From assembly GCA_947459055.1 (NCBI GenBank), contig CANHCG010000159.1, forward strand, positions 1-5,174: a DNA stretch of 5,174 bases. The letters are read 5' to 3'. Shown here in pieces: positions 1 through 5,174 of the stretch. A program made the translations under genes and the position numbers. This stretch comes from Cytophagaceae bacterium. Its GTDB lineage: Bacteria; Bacteroidota; Bacteroidia; Cytophagales; Spirosomataceae. Every line of letters begins with the position of its first letter. Position 1 is the stretch's first letter. The notes under the pieces were generated by a model. It worked only from the letters and a program-made list of their open reading frames with translations. It was not told the origin of the DNA and did not search any database.

Positions 1-105
1 CAAGAAGGCGATCCGCTCCTGACATTGGCAGATCCGTCCACGGTGTGGTTTCGCTTTGAAGTCACCGACGCGCAGGCTGGTTGGTTGGAGGTGGGATCGC
101 GGGCG
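1..105 (+). other. Adaptor (membrane-fusion protein)-like fragment in frame with ricT
   Basis: Read in the ricT frame, these codons give EGDPLLTLADPSTVW followed by FRFEV and, about ten residues on, LEVG. This matches the usual pattern of RND/HlyD adaptor proteins where the second lipoyl half passes into the beta-barrel (G-x-x-L-x-x-[LI]-A-D-x-S-x-[VL]-W ... V-x-[VI]-G). The adaptor later in this window has an equivalent stretch at its residues 199-233 (TRIATLTNTNPAKIEFSV ... IRQGS). The similarity stops near codon 28 and neither other forward frame continues it. By hand count, GC is 71 of 120 in the first 120 bases, against 45% at 181-240 and 35% at 241-300. It could be a truncated adaptor gene fused to ricT, an assembly join, or chance resemblance in a short stretch. 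Confidence 0.35.
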
Positions 106-1482
106 AAGAAGGAAGAAGGAGCGGTATCGGGTTGCCAAAGCAATGGCAGTTGCGGAACAGGTTCCTGCAACAAAATGAATGTGTTCGATTGGCTATCCGA
201 TTTGGATGTGCCACAATTTCAGCGATTTCATGTAGTCGAGGTAAAATTCAAAGGAGGCCGAAAAGAATATTTAAGAAACGCCAATCAATTGCTTTTGCAC
301 ACGGGTGATTCGGTCATGGTGGAATCGACGAGTGGAATTCATTTAGGTGTGGTTGCACTACAAGGCGAGTTAGTACGTCTGCAAATGCTTAAAAAGAGCA
401 TTAAAGATGATGACCAATTAAAAAGCATTATTCGATTGGCCACCGACAAGGATATCGAAAAGCATGAACAAGCGATGGCGAGAGATTTGCCAACGATGTA
501 CCGAGGTCGCCAAATCATCAGTGAATTAAAGATTAATATGAAGCTTTCGGACGTGGAATTTCAATCGGATGGGTCGAAAGCCGTGTTTTATTATTCTTCA
601 GATGACCGGGTAGATTTCCGGGAATTGATCAAGTTATTGGCTACCGAATTTAAAATTCGGGTAGAAATGAAGCAAATTTCATTGCGTCAAGAGGCGGGAA
701 GATTGGGGGGCATTGGGATCTGTGGAAGGGAATTATGTTGTTCAACCTGGCTGACAGATTTTAAAAATGTATCAACATCAGCGGCTCGTTACCAAAATTT
801 ATCTCTCAATCCAGTAAAATTAAGTGGGCAATGTGGCCGCTTGAAATGCTGCTTGAATTATGAATTAGAAACCTATATGGATGCGCTGAAGGGCATTCCG
901 ACAATCGAAGGCCGTTTAAAAACCAAAAAAGGAGATGCCGTTTTGCAAAAAACTGATATTTTCAAACGGATGATGTGGTTTGGCATTGTAGGCGAAGAAT
1001 CGGTTTGGATTCCTGTATCTTGTGATCGTGTACAGGAAATTATTGATTTAAATAAAAAGGGAATTATTCCTGAGTCTTTTGAGGATTTGAATCCTGATAA
1101 ACCGGTGGCTGAGAAGTTGAGCCTTTCCGAATTGAATTCCGATTTGGACCGGATGGACAAGAAATACGGAAGTTCTAAAAATAAGGGAAATAATAAAGCA
1201 GGAGGAAGACGGGACAACCGAGATAACCGTCCGCGTGGCCCTAAACCGAATGGGCAAGGCCCAACTGCAGGTGGACCGGCTAATCAAGCCCCTAGACCCG
1301 CGGTGAATCCAAATGCCGCTAATCCAAACTCGCCGAATACAAACGCAGGGAATTCAAATGCAGCAAATGCAAGTGATTCGAACGCGGATGGAACTACGCC
1401 GAAGCCATACAAGAAAAAATTCAAGAAAAAGTTCAAACCAAGACCTCCTGGAAATGGACCTCAAACACCGCCAAGCGCCTAA
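1..1482 (+). CDS. ricT: PSP1-domain protein, RicT/YaaT family (5' end unresolved)
   Basis: RicT/YaaT-type protein. In Bacillus subtilis the homologue works with RicA and RicF in a complex that binds iron-sulfur clusters and aids RNase Y; the role in Bacteroidota is not settled. Numbering from the TTG at 25, the N-terminus has a cysteine cluster (C37, C43, C48) running into NKMNVFDWL. The PSP1 core spans about 155-245, with RVDFRELIK, GGIGICGRELCCSTWL (C233, C238, C239) and then GQCGRLKCCLNYE (C270, C275, C276); all the signature cysteines are present. From about 380 the tail is disordered: Arg/Gly-rich, then Asn-rich repeats, then KKKFKKKF. The frame is open to the left edge and has no ATG before codon 51 (175), which would cut off the N-terminal cysteines. 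TTG 25 and GTG 91 are possible starts; GTG 91 gives an N-terminus of about family length. The residues before it look like a different protein (see the separate entry). gldH begins 7 bases downstream. Confidence 0.9.
   Translation, partial: QEGDPLLTLADPSTVWFRFEVTDAQAGWLEVGSRAKKEEGAVSGCQSNGSCGTGSCNKMNVFDWLSDLDVPQFQRFHVVEVKFKGGRKEYLRNANQLLLHTGDSVMVESTSGIHLGVVALQGELVRLQMLKKSIKDDDQLKSIIRLATDKDIEKHEQAMARDLPTMYRGRQIISELKINMKLSDVEFQSDGSKAVFYYSSDDRVDFRELIKLLATEFKIRVEMKQISLRQEAGRLGGIGICGRELCCSTWLTDFKNVSTSAARYQNLSLNPVKLSGQCGRLKCCLNYELETYMDALKGIPTIEGRLKTKKGDAVLQKTDIFKRMMWFGIVGEESVWIPVSCDRVQEIIDLNKKGIIPESFEDLNPDKPVAEKLSLSELNSDLDRMDKKYGSSKNKGNNKAGGRRDNRDNRPRGPKPNGQGPTAGGPANQAPRPAVNPNAANPNSPNTNAGNSNAANASDSNADGTTPKPYKKKFKKKFKPRPPGNGPQTPPSA
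1306..1389 (+). repeat. 15-base tandem repeat coding Asn-rich pentapeptides
   Basis: Five degenerate 15-base units start at 1306, 1321, 1336, 1351 and 1366, with a partial sixth at 1381. Each begins AAT-n-C-AA or close to it. In the ricT frame they encode NPNAA, NPNSP, NTNAG, NSNAA, NASDS and then NAD, so 10 of 28 residues are asparagine. Because the unit is a multiple of three, gain or loss of copies would keep ricT in frame. A second short repeat follows at 1411-1434, where AAGAAAAAATTC and AAGAAAAAGTTC encode KKKF twice. Confidence 0.8.
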
Positions 1483-1489
1483 ATTATCC

Positions 1490-1975
1490 ATGCTAAGGAT
1501 TCTTGGATTTATCTTTTCCCTGAGCCTACTCAGTAGTTGCGGGGACACGGCGGTATTTGACCAAACGGAATCCTTTGGCGAAACAGGTTGGCTACAATCA
1601 AAAAAGATTGAAATTCCATTTGAAATTAAGGATACGCTTGTTTCCTATGCGTTGGATGTGAGTATTCGACAATCCAATGACTATGCCTTTTACAATTTGT
1701 ATTTTGTCCCTCAAATCATTGATTCGAATGGGAAATTACTCAAAAAAGCATTGGCTGAGGCGATCCTTTATGATGCCAAATCAGGTAAAGCCAAAGGCGC
1801 AGGTTTAGGAGATATGTACAGCCATTCTTATGTGATTTTTCCAGCCTTACATTTCCCAAAACCGGGAAAATATACCTTACGTTTAGAACAATACATGCGA
1901 ACGGATACCCTTTCAGGGGTGGTTTCCGTAGGCGCGGCCTTGCATCCTAATTCAACAGATCATGGCAAAAATTGA
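1490..1975 (+). CDS. gldH: Gliding motility lipoprotein GldH
   Basis: Predicted lipoprotein of 161 residues, matching GldH in length and layout. In Flavobacterium johnsoniae GldH is one of the Gld lipoproteins needed for gliding over surfaces; its exact biochemical job is unknown. The ATG at 1490 gives a short signal peptide, MLRILGFIFSLSLLSSC, with lipobox LSSC and the lipidated cysteine at residue 17. Family-like features follow: VFDQTESFG soon after the cysteine, then SYALDVSIRQSNDYAFYNLY (about 58-77), a GLGDMYS turn near 109-115, and PGKYTLRLEQYMR near 130-142. The in-frame ATG at 1454 would add 12 polar residues ahead of the signal peptide and overlap ricT by 29 bases, so it is less likely. 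The gene starts 7 bases after ricT, the usual neighbour in this phylum, and overlaps the next gene by 14 bases. The family call rests on recalled resemblance, not a search. Confidence 0.85.
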   Translation: MLRILGFIFSLSLLSSCGDTAVFDQTESFGETGWLQSKKIEIPFEIKDTLVSYALDVSIRQSNDYAFYNLYFVPQIIDSNGKLLKKALAEAILYDAKSGKAKGAGLGDMYSHSYVIFPALHFPKPGKYTLRLEQYMRTDTLSGVVSVGAALHPNSTDHGKN

Positions 1976-2444
1976 CGAAATCGATAAACAAATTTTGGCA
2001 TTCTTACATGAGGACGCCTTTTTGTCCAATAAGGAAATGGCGCAGCGCCTTGGCATGAGCGCCACTCCAATCCATGAGCGCATTAAACGGATGGAAAAGG
2101 AAGGGGTTATTACAGGCTATAAAGCGCTGATTAATCCGAATAAACTAGGTAAATCCTTGACTGTTTTTTGTGATATCTCATTGAAGGAACATGCGGCGGA
2201 ATATTTGAATCAGTTCGAAAAAGATGTGATGGACTTAGTGGAGGTGCAAGAATGTTATTGCGTGTCAGGACACAGCGATTTTTTATTAAAAATTGTCGTG
2301 TCAGACATGGATGAATACCGGCATTTTATTTTGCACAAATTGGCCAGTATCAAGAATATTGGCAATGCACAAAGCCATTTTGTGATGAATCAAATCCAAA
2401 ATGAGCAAATTTTACCATGGTTAACCAAGGCAAAGGACGAATAA
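1962..2444 (+). CDS. Lrp/AsnC-family transcriptional regulator
   Basis: Cytoplasmic DNA-binding regulator of the leucine-responsive (feast/famine) family, 160 residues, which is normal full length. It opens with IDEIDKQILAFL, the typical first helix. The helix-turn-helix follows at about 20-45 (LSNKEMAQRLGMSATPIHER, then IKRMEKEGVI), and ITGYKALINPNKLG is the hinge. The C-terminal RAM effector and oligomerisation domain covers about 66-150, with YCVSGHSDFLLKIVV as the core strand pair carrying the conserved glycine. Family members form dimers to octamers and sense amino acids or related ligands; the ligand here cannot be read from the sequence. Its ATG lies inside the end of gldH (14-base overlap), suggesting translational coupling. 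The efflux genes begin 76 bases downstream on the same strand, so it may regulate them or itself, but that is only an inference from position. Confidence 0.95.
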   Translation: MAKIDEIDKQILAFLHEDAFLSNKEMAQRLGMSATPIHERIKRMEKEGVITGYKALINPNKLGKSLTVFCDISLKEHAAEYLNQFEKDVMDLVEVQECYCVSGHSDFLLKIVVSDMDEYRHFILHKLASIKNIGNAQSHFVMNQIQNEQILPWLTKAKDE

Positions 2445-2520
2445 ACCTATAAAGTAGGATATATATAACTTAGAAAAGTATTAAATTGATACATTAATTA
2501 AACCATTTGACTACGAATTC
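2445..2520. promoter_or_regulatory. AT-rich spacer upstream of the efflux operon, possible promoter/operator
   Basis: This is the only real gap between genes in the window and the natural place for a promoter of the adaptor-glycosyltransferase-pump genes. It is very AT-rich, with an alternating ATATATA run at 2459-2467 and the palindrome TTAATTAA at 2494-2501. AT-rich sites of this kind are compatible with Lrp-type binding. ACCATTTG at 2500-2507 partly resembles the Bacteroidota -7 element TAnnTTTG but lacks the leading TA, and no well-spaced -33 element is visible. No clear Shine-Dalgarno sequence precedes the ATG at 2521, which is normal for this phylum. No convincing terminator follows the regulator gene. 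Confidence 0.3.
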
Positions 2521-3618
2521 ATGAATAAGATTACCAAAACCTTAATCAGCCTGATTGTCATTTCACTCGTATTGGGCTTGGCGTTCTATCCTAAAATCAA
2601 AAAATCATTTTCTCCATCCGAAAAAGATGAAAAAGCCAAAGGCAAGGACAAAGGCGGCCCAGGTGGAAAAGGAGGTAAAACCGCGGTGATTGTCACGGTT
2701 GTTAAAGCGACTCGCTTGGATGATTTGCTAAGTTCGACAGGTACAATTTTACCAAACGAGGAGGTGGAGATTCGTTCAGAAATCGCGGGTCGAATTACCT
2801 CCCTGAATATTAAAGAAGGAGATGTTGTCCAAAAAGGAACTGTTTTATTGCAGATCAACGACGATGAATTAGAAGCTCGTTTGAAAAAACTAGGCTTCAA
2901 TAAAAAATTAGCCGAGGATAACGAGGCGCGCCAAAAAGTATTGTTACAAAAAGAAGCGATATCCCAACGAGAATATGACATCGCCGTTAACTCCGTGAAT
3001 ACCATTTCTGCAGATATCGAAGACATCAAATCTCAAATCCTAAAAACAACATTAAAAGCACCTTTTTCAGGGAGAATCGGATTCCGCTACGTGAGTATGG
3101 GAAGTTATATTTCACCTGCTACGCGAATCGCTACCTTAACCAACACCAATCCAGCGAAAATTGAATTTTCGGTTCCGGCCAAATATGCAACGGCTATCCG
3201 TCAAGGAAGCACCATCGAATTCACCACCGAAAATGAGGAAAAAGATTTTACGGGACGTGTTTATGCGATTGATCCGAAAATCGATCCCCTGACAAGAACT
3301 TTACAGATTCGTGCCTTAGCAGGAAATCCGTCGAACCTATTAGTTCCTGGGGCTTTTGCCAAAGTGAATTTAATCTTAAAAACGAAGGGTTCTGCGATTT
3401 TAATCCCTACAGAGGCGGTAATTCCAGAAGCCAAAGGAAGTAAAGTCTTCTTGGTAAAAAATGGAAAATCCGTTCCGGTTAAAGTTGAATTAGGCAACCG
3501 CGGCGAACGGACCGTTGAGATTTTAAAAGGTCTTGCTATCGGAGATACCTTGATTACTAATGGAATTATTCAAGTAAAACCTGACGGGGAAGTCGATATC
3601 AAAGAGGTTATTCAATAA
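2521..3618 (+). CDS. RND efflux periplasmic adaptor (membrane fusion protein, HlyD/AcrA-like)
   Basis: Periplasmic adaptor of a tripartite efflux pump; it links an inner-membrane RND transporter to an outer-membrane channel. It has 365 residues, a usual family length. One N-terminal membrane anchor lies at about 5-23 with no lipobox cysteine, followed by an unusually Lys/Gly-rich linker at about 35-53. The first lipoyl half is at about 80-115 (VEIRSEIAGRITSLNIKEGD, then GTVLLQI), and a short coiled-coil hairpin at about 116-175 includes the common QREYD motif. The second lipoyl half is LKAPFSGRIGFR at 178-189. The beta-barrel covers about 208-288 and includes IDPLTRTLQIRA; the membrane-proximal domain from about 293 contains IPTEAVIP. 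The glycosyltransferase gene starts 5 bases after the stop and the pump gene follows that, so the adaptor very likely serves that pump. The substrate is not predictable. Confidence 0.95.
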   Translation: MNKITKTLISLIVISLVLGLAFYPKIKKSFSPSEKDEKAKGKDKGGPGGKGGKTAVIVTVVKATRLDDLLSSTGTILPNEEVEIRSEIAGRITSLNIKEGDVVQKGTVLLQINDDELEARLKKLGFNKKLAEDNEARQKVLLQKEAISQREYDIAVNSVNTISADIEDIKSQILKTTLKAPFSGRIGFRYVSMGSYISPATRIATLTNTNPAKIEFSVPAKYATAIRQGSTIEFTTENEEKDFTGRVYAIDPKIDPLTRTLQIRALAGNPSNLLVPGAFAKVNLILKTKGSAILIPTEAVIPEAKGSKVFLVKNGKSVPVKVELGNRGERTVEILKGLAIGDTLITNGIIQVKPDGEVDIKEVIQ

Positions 3619-3623
3619 ACAAC

Positions 3624-4691
3624 ATGCCGAAGCTATTTTCGACAATATTCCTAAAAAAGCCCTTGAGGCAACAATTGAGCGCCATTTTTCGCGCTCGAAT
3701 GTTGCTATTACGTGCAAGCATCTCCTATGCAGGAATTTGTATTCGAATTTTAGCTTTACGGATTTTACATCCCAAAAAGACCTATATCGGTGTTTTATTA
3801 GCGCAGCATTTGGGTGACATTGTGGCGGCCGAACCGATTATCGGTGGCTTCCATGAAAAATATAAGGAGGCTGAAATTTTTTGGATCATAAGGAAGCCCT
3901 TTGCAGAACTATTAGCTTATCATCCAGGCATTAAGGGACTTATTGTCGAAGAAAATCTATTCGTAAGTATTTGGTTGACAAAATTTTCACCCTTTACCCA
4001 ATTATTCAATTTGCATTTGAATGATATACGTTATGAGCCCAATTTATGCAGCGTTTTAGAAAATCCAAAAGCAGCCGAACTCAATATCACTAAAGAAAAT
4101 TATTACGATAAATTTTCTCTGTTAGGTATTTTTTCTGCTTTATGTGGAATAAATGTGTCAGATCGTGCTCCTAAACTTTATACGGGGGAGACGAAATATT
4201 CTTTACCTTTTAACGGAAATTATTGGTTGATACACCGAAAATCGACCGACATTGCTCGCGAATGGAAAGACGAAAATTGGATTCGATTAATTGATTATTT
4301 AACCCAAGAACATGGCGTAAATATAGTCGAAATTGGAACTGATTCACCGCTAGCCTGTTCTAATCCTCATTTCTTATCTTTAGTCGGGCAAACAAGTATT
4401 TTAGAAACGGCCGTCCTCATCCGCTCAGCAGGATTTTTCTTAGGAATTGATTCCGGGCCTACGCACATGGCGAACGCTTTTGAAATACCCGCATTTATTA
4501 TTTGTGGTCAATTTGTCAACTTCAAACGCTATATGTCCTATTCAGGAGCCTATACAAATAAAAATATCGCAAACATCTATTTTAATCCGTCGGGAAGTGC
4601 ACATGAGCTTTCTTATTTGGAGGTATTAGAGGCTTTGCAAAACACATTAAAAGAAATTAAAAACCTATCAAGTTATGGCATCATTATCTGA
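3624..4691 (+). CDS. Glycosyltransferase family 9 (heptosyltransferase-like)
   Basis: Predicted GT-B fold glycosyltransferase of family GT9, which includes the ADP-heptose:LPS heptosyltransferases that build the lipopolysaccharide core on the cytoplasmic face of the inner membrane. Seen in its 355 residues: HLGDIVAAEPIIGGF at 62-76 (the N-terminal LGD..xxxP motif), REWKDENWIRLIDYL at 212-226, LVGQTSILETAVLIRSAG at 253-270, and FLGIDSGPTHMANAF at 272-286, the family's DSGPxHxAxA signature. The first 50 or so residues are a basic, hydrophobic extension ahead of the core, perhaps for membrane association. The ATG at 3624 follows the adaptor stop by 5 bases; a second in-frame ATG at 3699 (residue 26) would leave an 80-base gap holding a hairpin. 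The gene overlaps the pump gene by 17 bases. Sampled 60-base lines run about 23-42% GC, lower than both neighbours. Sugar donor and acceptor are unknown, and a link to efflux is not established. Confidence 0.9.
   Translation: MPKLFSTIFLKKPLRQQLSAIFRARMLLLRASISYAGICIRILALRILHPKKTYIGVLLAQHLGDIVAAEPIIGGFHEKYKEAEIFWIIRKPFAELLAYHPGIKGLIVEENLFVSIWLTKFSPFTQLFNLHLNDIRYEPNLCSVLENPKAAELNITKENYYDKFSLLGIFSALCGINVSDRAPKLYTGETKYSLPFNGNYWLIHRKSTDIAREWKDENWIRLIDYLTQEHGVNIVEIGTDSPLACSNPHFLSLVGQTSILETAVLIRSAGFFLGIDSGPTHMANAFEIPAFIICGQFVNFKRYMSYSGAYTNKNIANIYFNPSGSAHELSYLEVLEALQNTLKEIKNLSSYGIII
3677..3696 (+). other. Perfect 6-bp hairpin near the start of the glycosyltransferase gene
   Basis: GAGCGC at 3677-3682 is the exact reverse complement of GCGCTC at 3691-3696, with the 8-base T-rich loop CATTTTTC between them; one wobble (T-G) and one T-A pair extend the stem outward. 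There is no T-tract after it, so it is not a standard terminator. It lies in the N-terminal extension of the glycosyltransferase and 3 bases before the alternative ATG at 3699. It could affect translation or RNA stability between the adaptor and downstream genes, or be chance. Confidence 0.3.
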
Positions 4692-5174
4692 ACTTAGTAT
4701 CAAACGGCCCGTTTTAGCCATCGTTATGTCCATTACGATTATCGTATTCGGATTAATCGGATATAATTATTTGGGAATTCGGGAATATCCTTCCGTAGAT
4801 CCTCCTGTCGTCAATGTACAAACGGCCTACACAGGTGCAAACGCGGATATTATCGAATCGCAAATCACGGAACCCCTTGAGGAGTCGATCAATGGTATTG
4901 CGGGGATTCGGACCTTGACAAGTTCAAGTCGGGATGGCCGCTCGAGTATCACAGTGGAATTTGATCTAGCGGTTAACATTGAGGACGCGGCCAATGACGT
5001 GCGTGATCGTGTGTCTAGAGCCATGGCTCAATTGCCAAAAGACGTGGATCCACCTGTTGTTTCCAAATCTGATGCGGATGCGATGCCTATTTATAACCTC
5101 AATTTATCCTCGTCGACTCGAAACATTTTGAGCCTAAATGAAATCGCGACACGAAATGTTAAGGAAAAGTTACA
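4675..5174 (+). CDS. RND efflux transporter permease, HAE-1 (AcrB/MdtBC) family, 3' truncated by window edge
   Basis: Inner-membrane proton-driven pump subunit of a resistance-nodulation-division efflux system. Only the first 166 codons of a protein normally over 1000 residues long are present; the frame is open to the right edge. The start reads MASLSELSIKRPVLAIVM, the typical RND N-terminus, with the first transmembrane helix at about 12-33. The periplasmic porter domain then begins: REYPSVDPPVVNV (36-48), YTGANADIIESQITEPLEE (52-70), and INGIAGIRTLTS (72-83), the conserved I-x-G-[IV]-x-G/x-I-x-x-[LM]-x-S region. NDVRDRVSRAMAQLP at 107-121 and DVDPPVV at 123-129 match the usual PN1 layout. 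The ATG at 4675 lies within the end of the glycosyltransferase gene (17-base overlap), pointing to co-translation. With the adaptor upstream it forms two parts of a tripartite pump. The proton-relay residues lie outside the window, so function cannot be fully checked. Confidence 0.96.
   Translation, partial: MASLSELSIKRPVLAIVMSITIIVFGLIGYNYLGIREYPSVDPPVVNVQTAYTGANADIIESQITEPLEESINGIAGIRTLTSSSRDGRSSITVEFDLAVNIEDAANDVRDRVSRAMAQLPKDVDPPVVSKSDADAMPIYNLNLSSSTRNILSLNEIATRNVKEKL

Noticed and set aside
873..1287. Open frames on the minus strand opposite the ricT 3' half
   Set aside because: They lie wholly inside a clearly conserved coding gene, have no recognisable domain, and no promoter or spacing supports them.
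1313..1489. Longer GldH starting at the ATG at 1313 in the same frame
   Set aside because: The extra 59 residues are the out-of-frame reading of the Asn-rich and Lys-rich ricT tail, and they would bury the lipoprotein signal peptide in the middle of the protein. The start at 1490 gives a proper signal peptide and the family length.
2414..2426. Overlapping palindromes ACCATGGT and GGTTAACC at the end of the regulator gene
   Set aside because: They are short, inside coding sequence (PWLTK codons), and of a kind expected by chance; no repeat of them is seen near the promoter region.
2446..2458. CCTA/TAGG hairpin just after the regulator stop as a terminator
   Set aside because: The stem is only 4 base pairs with two G-C pairs and no T-tract follows, so it would not be stable or act as an intrinsic terminator.
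2500..2507. Bacteroidota -7 promoter element (TAnnTTTG)
   Set aside because: Only the TTTG part matches and no TTTG-like -33 element is found at the proper spacing, so I kept only a low-confidence regulatory region rather than a defined promoter.
2586..3029. 147-codon open frame on the minus strand opposite the adaptor gene
   Set aside because: It is the reverse of a well-conserved adaptor sequence, with Ser/Phe/Pro-rich composition typical of an antisense shadow and no known motif.
4447..4629. Small plus-strand open frame inside the glycosyltransferase gene
   Set aside because: It is an alternative frame of the conserved GT9 C-terminal domain with no family features of its own.
4827..5024. 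Minus-strand open frame opposite the RND pump start
   Set aside because: It lies entirely over the strongly conserved RND porter domain and shows no independent coding signal.

Overview
The window reads as a chromosomal segment of a gliding-type Bacteroidota (Bacteroidetes) bacterium, probably in or near the Cytophagales. The evidence is a RicT/PSP1 gene followed directly by a gldH-like lipoprotein gene, a pairing known from this phylum, together with weak or absent Shine-Dalgarno sequences and moderate GC content. The placement below phylum level is inference. All genes lie on the + strand and are tightly packed; the only real intergenic gap is 76 bases (2445-2520).

Left block (1-2444): a cysteine-rich PSP1/RicT protein (frame open to the left edge, ends 1482), a GldH gliding-motility lipoprotein (1490-1975) and an Lrp/AsnC-family regulator (1962-2444). 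They are spaced by 7 bases and then overlap by 14, so they look co-transcribed. The first 30 or so codons upstream of RicT look like part of an RND membrane-fusion (adaptor) protein. They are joined in frame to RicT without a stop or an ATG, in a patch of higher GC. This is either a fusion or an assembly join.

Right block (2521-5174): a periplasmic adaptor of an RND efflux pump (2521-3618), a family 9 glycosyltransferase of the heptosyltransferase type (3624-4691), and the first 166 codons of an HAE-1 type RND pump (4675 to the right edge). The spacing is 5 bases, then a 17-base overlap, so this looks like one operon. The adaptor and pump should work together to export hydrophobic or amphiphilic compounds. 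No outer-membrane channel gene is visible; it may lie downstream. The glycosyltransferase between adaptor and pump is the most unusual piece of gene order here, and its gene is visibly more AT-rich than both neighbours.

I found no RNA genes, CRISPR array, insertion sequence or convincing terminator. Most of the window is ordinary core-type Bacteroidota gene content. The points that deserve a second look are the 5' join at RicT, the 15-base tandem repeat in the RicT tail, and the glycosyltransferase inside the efflux operon.
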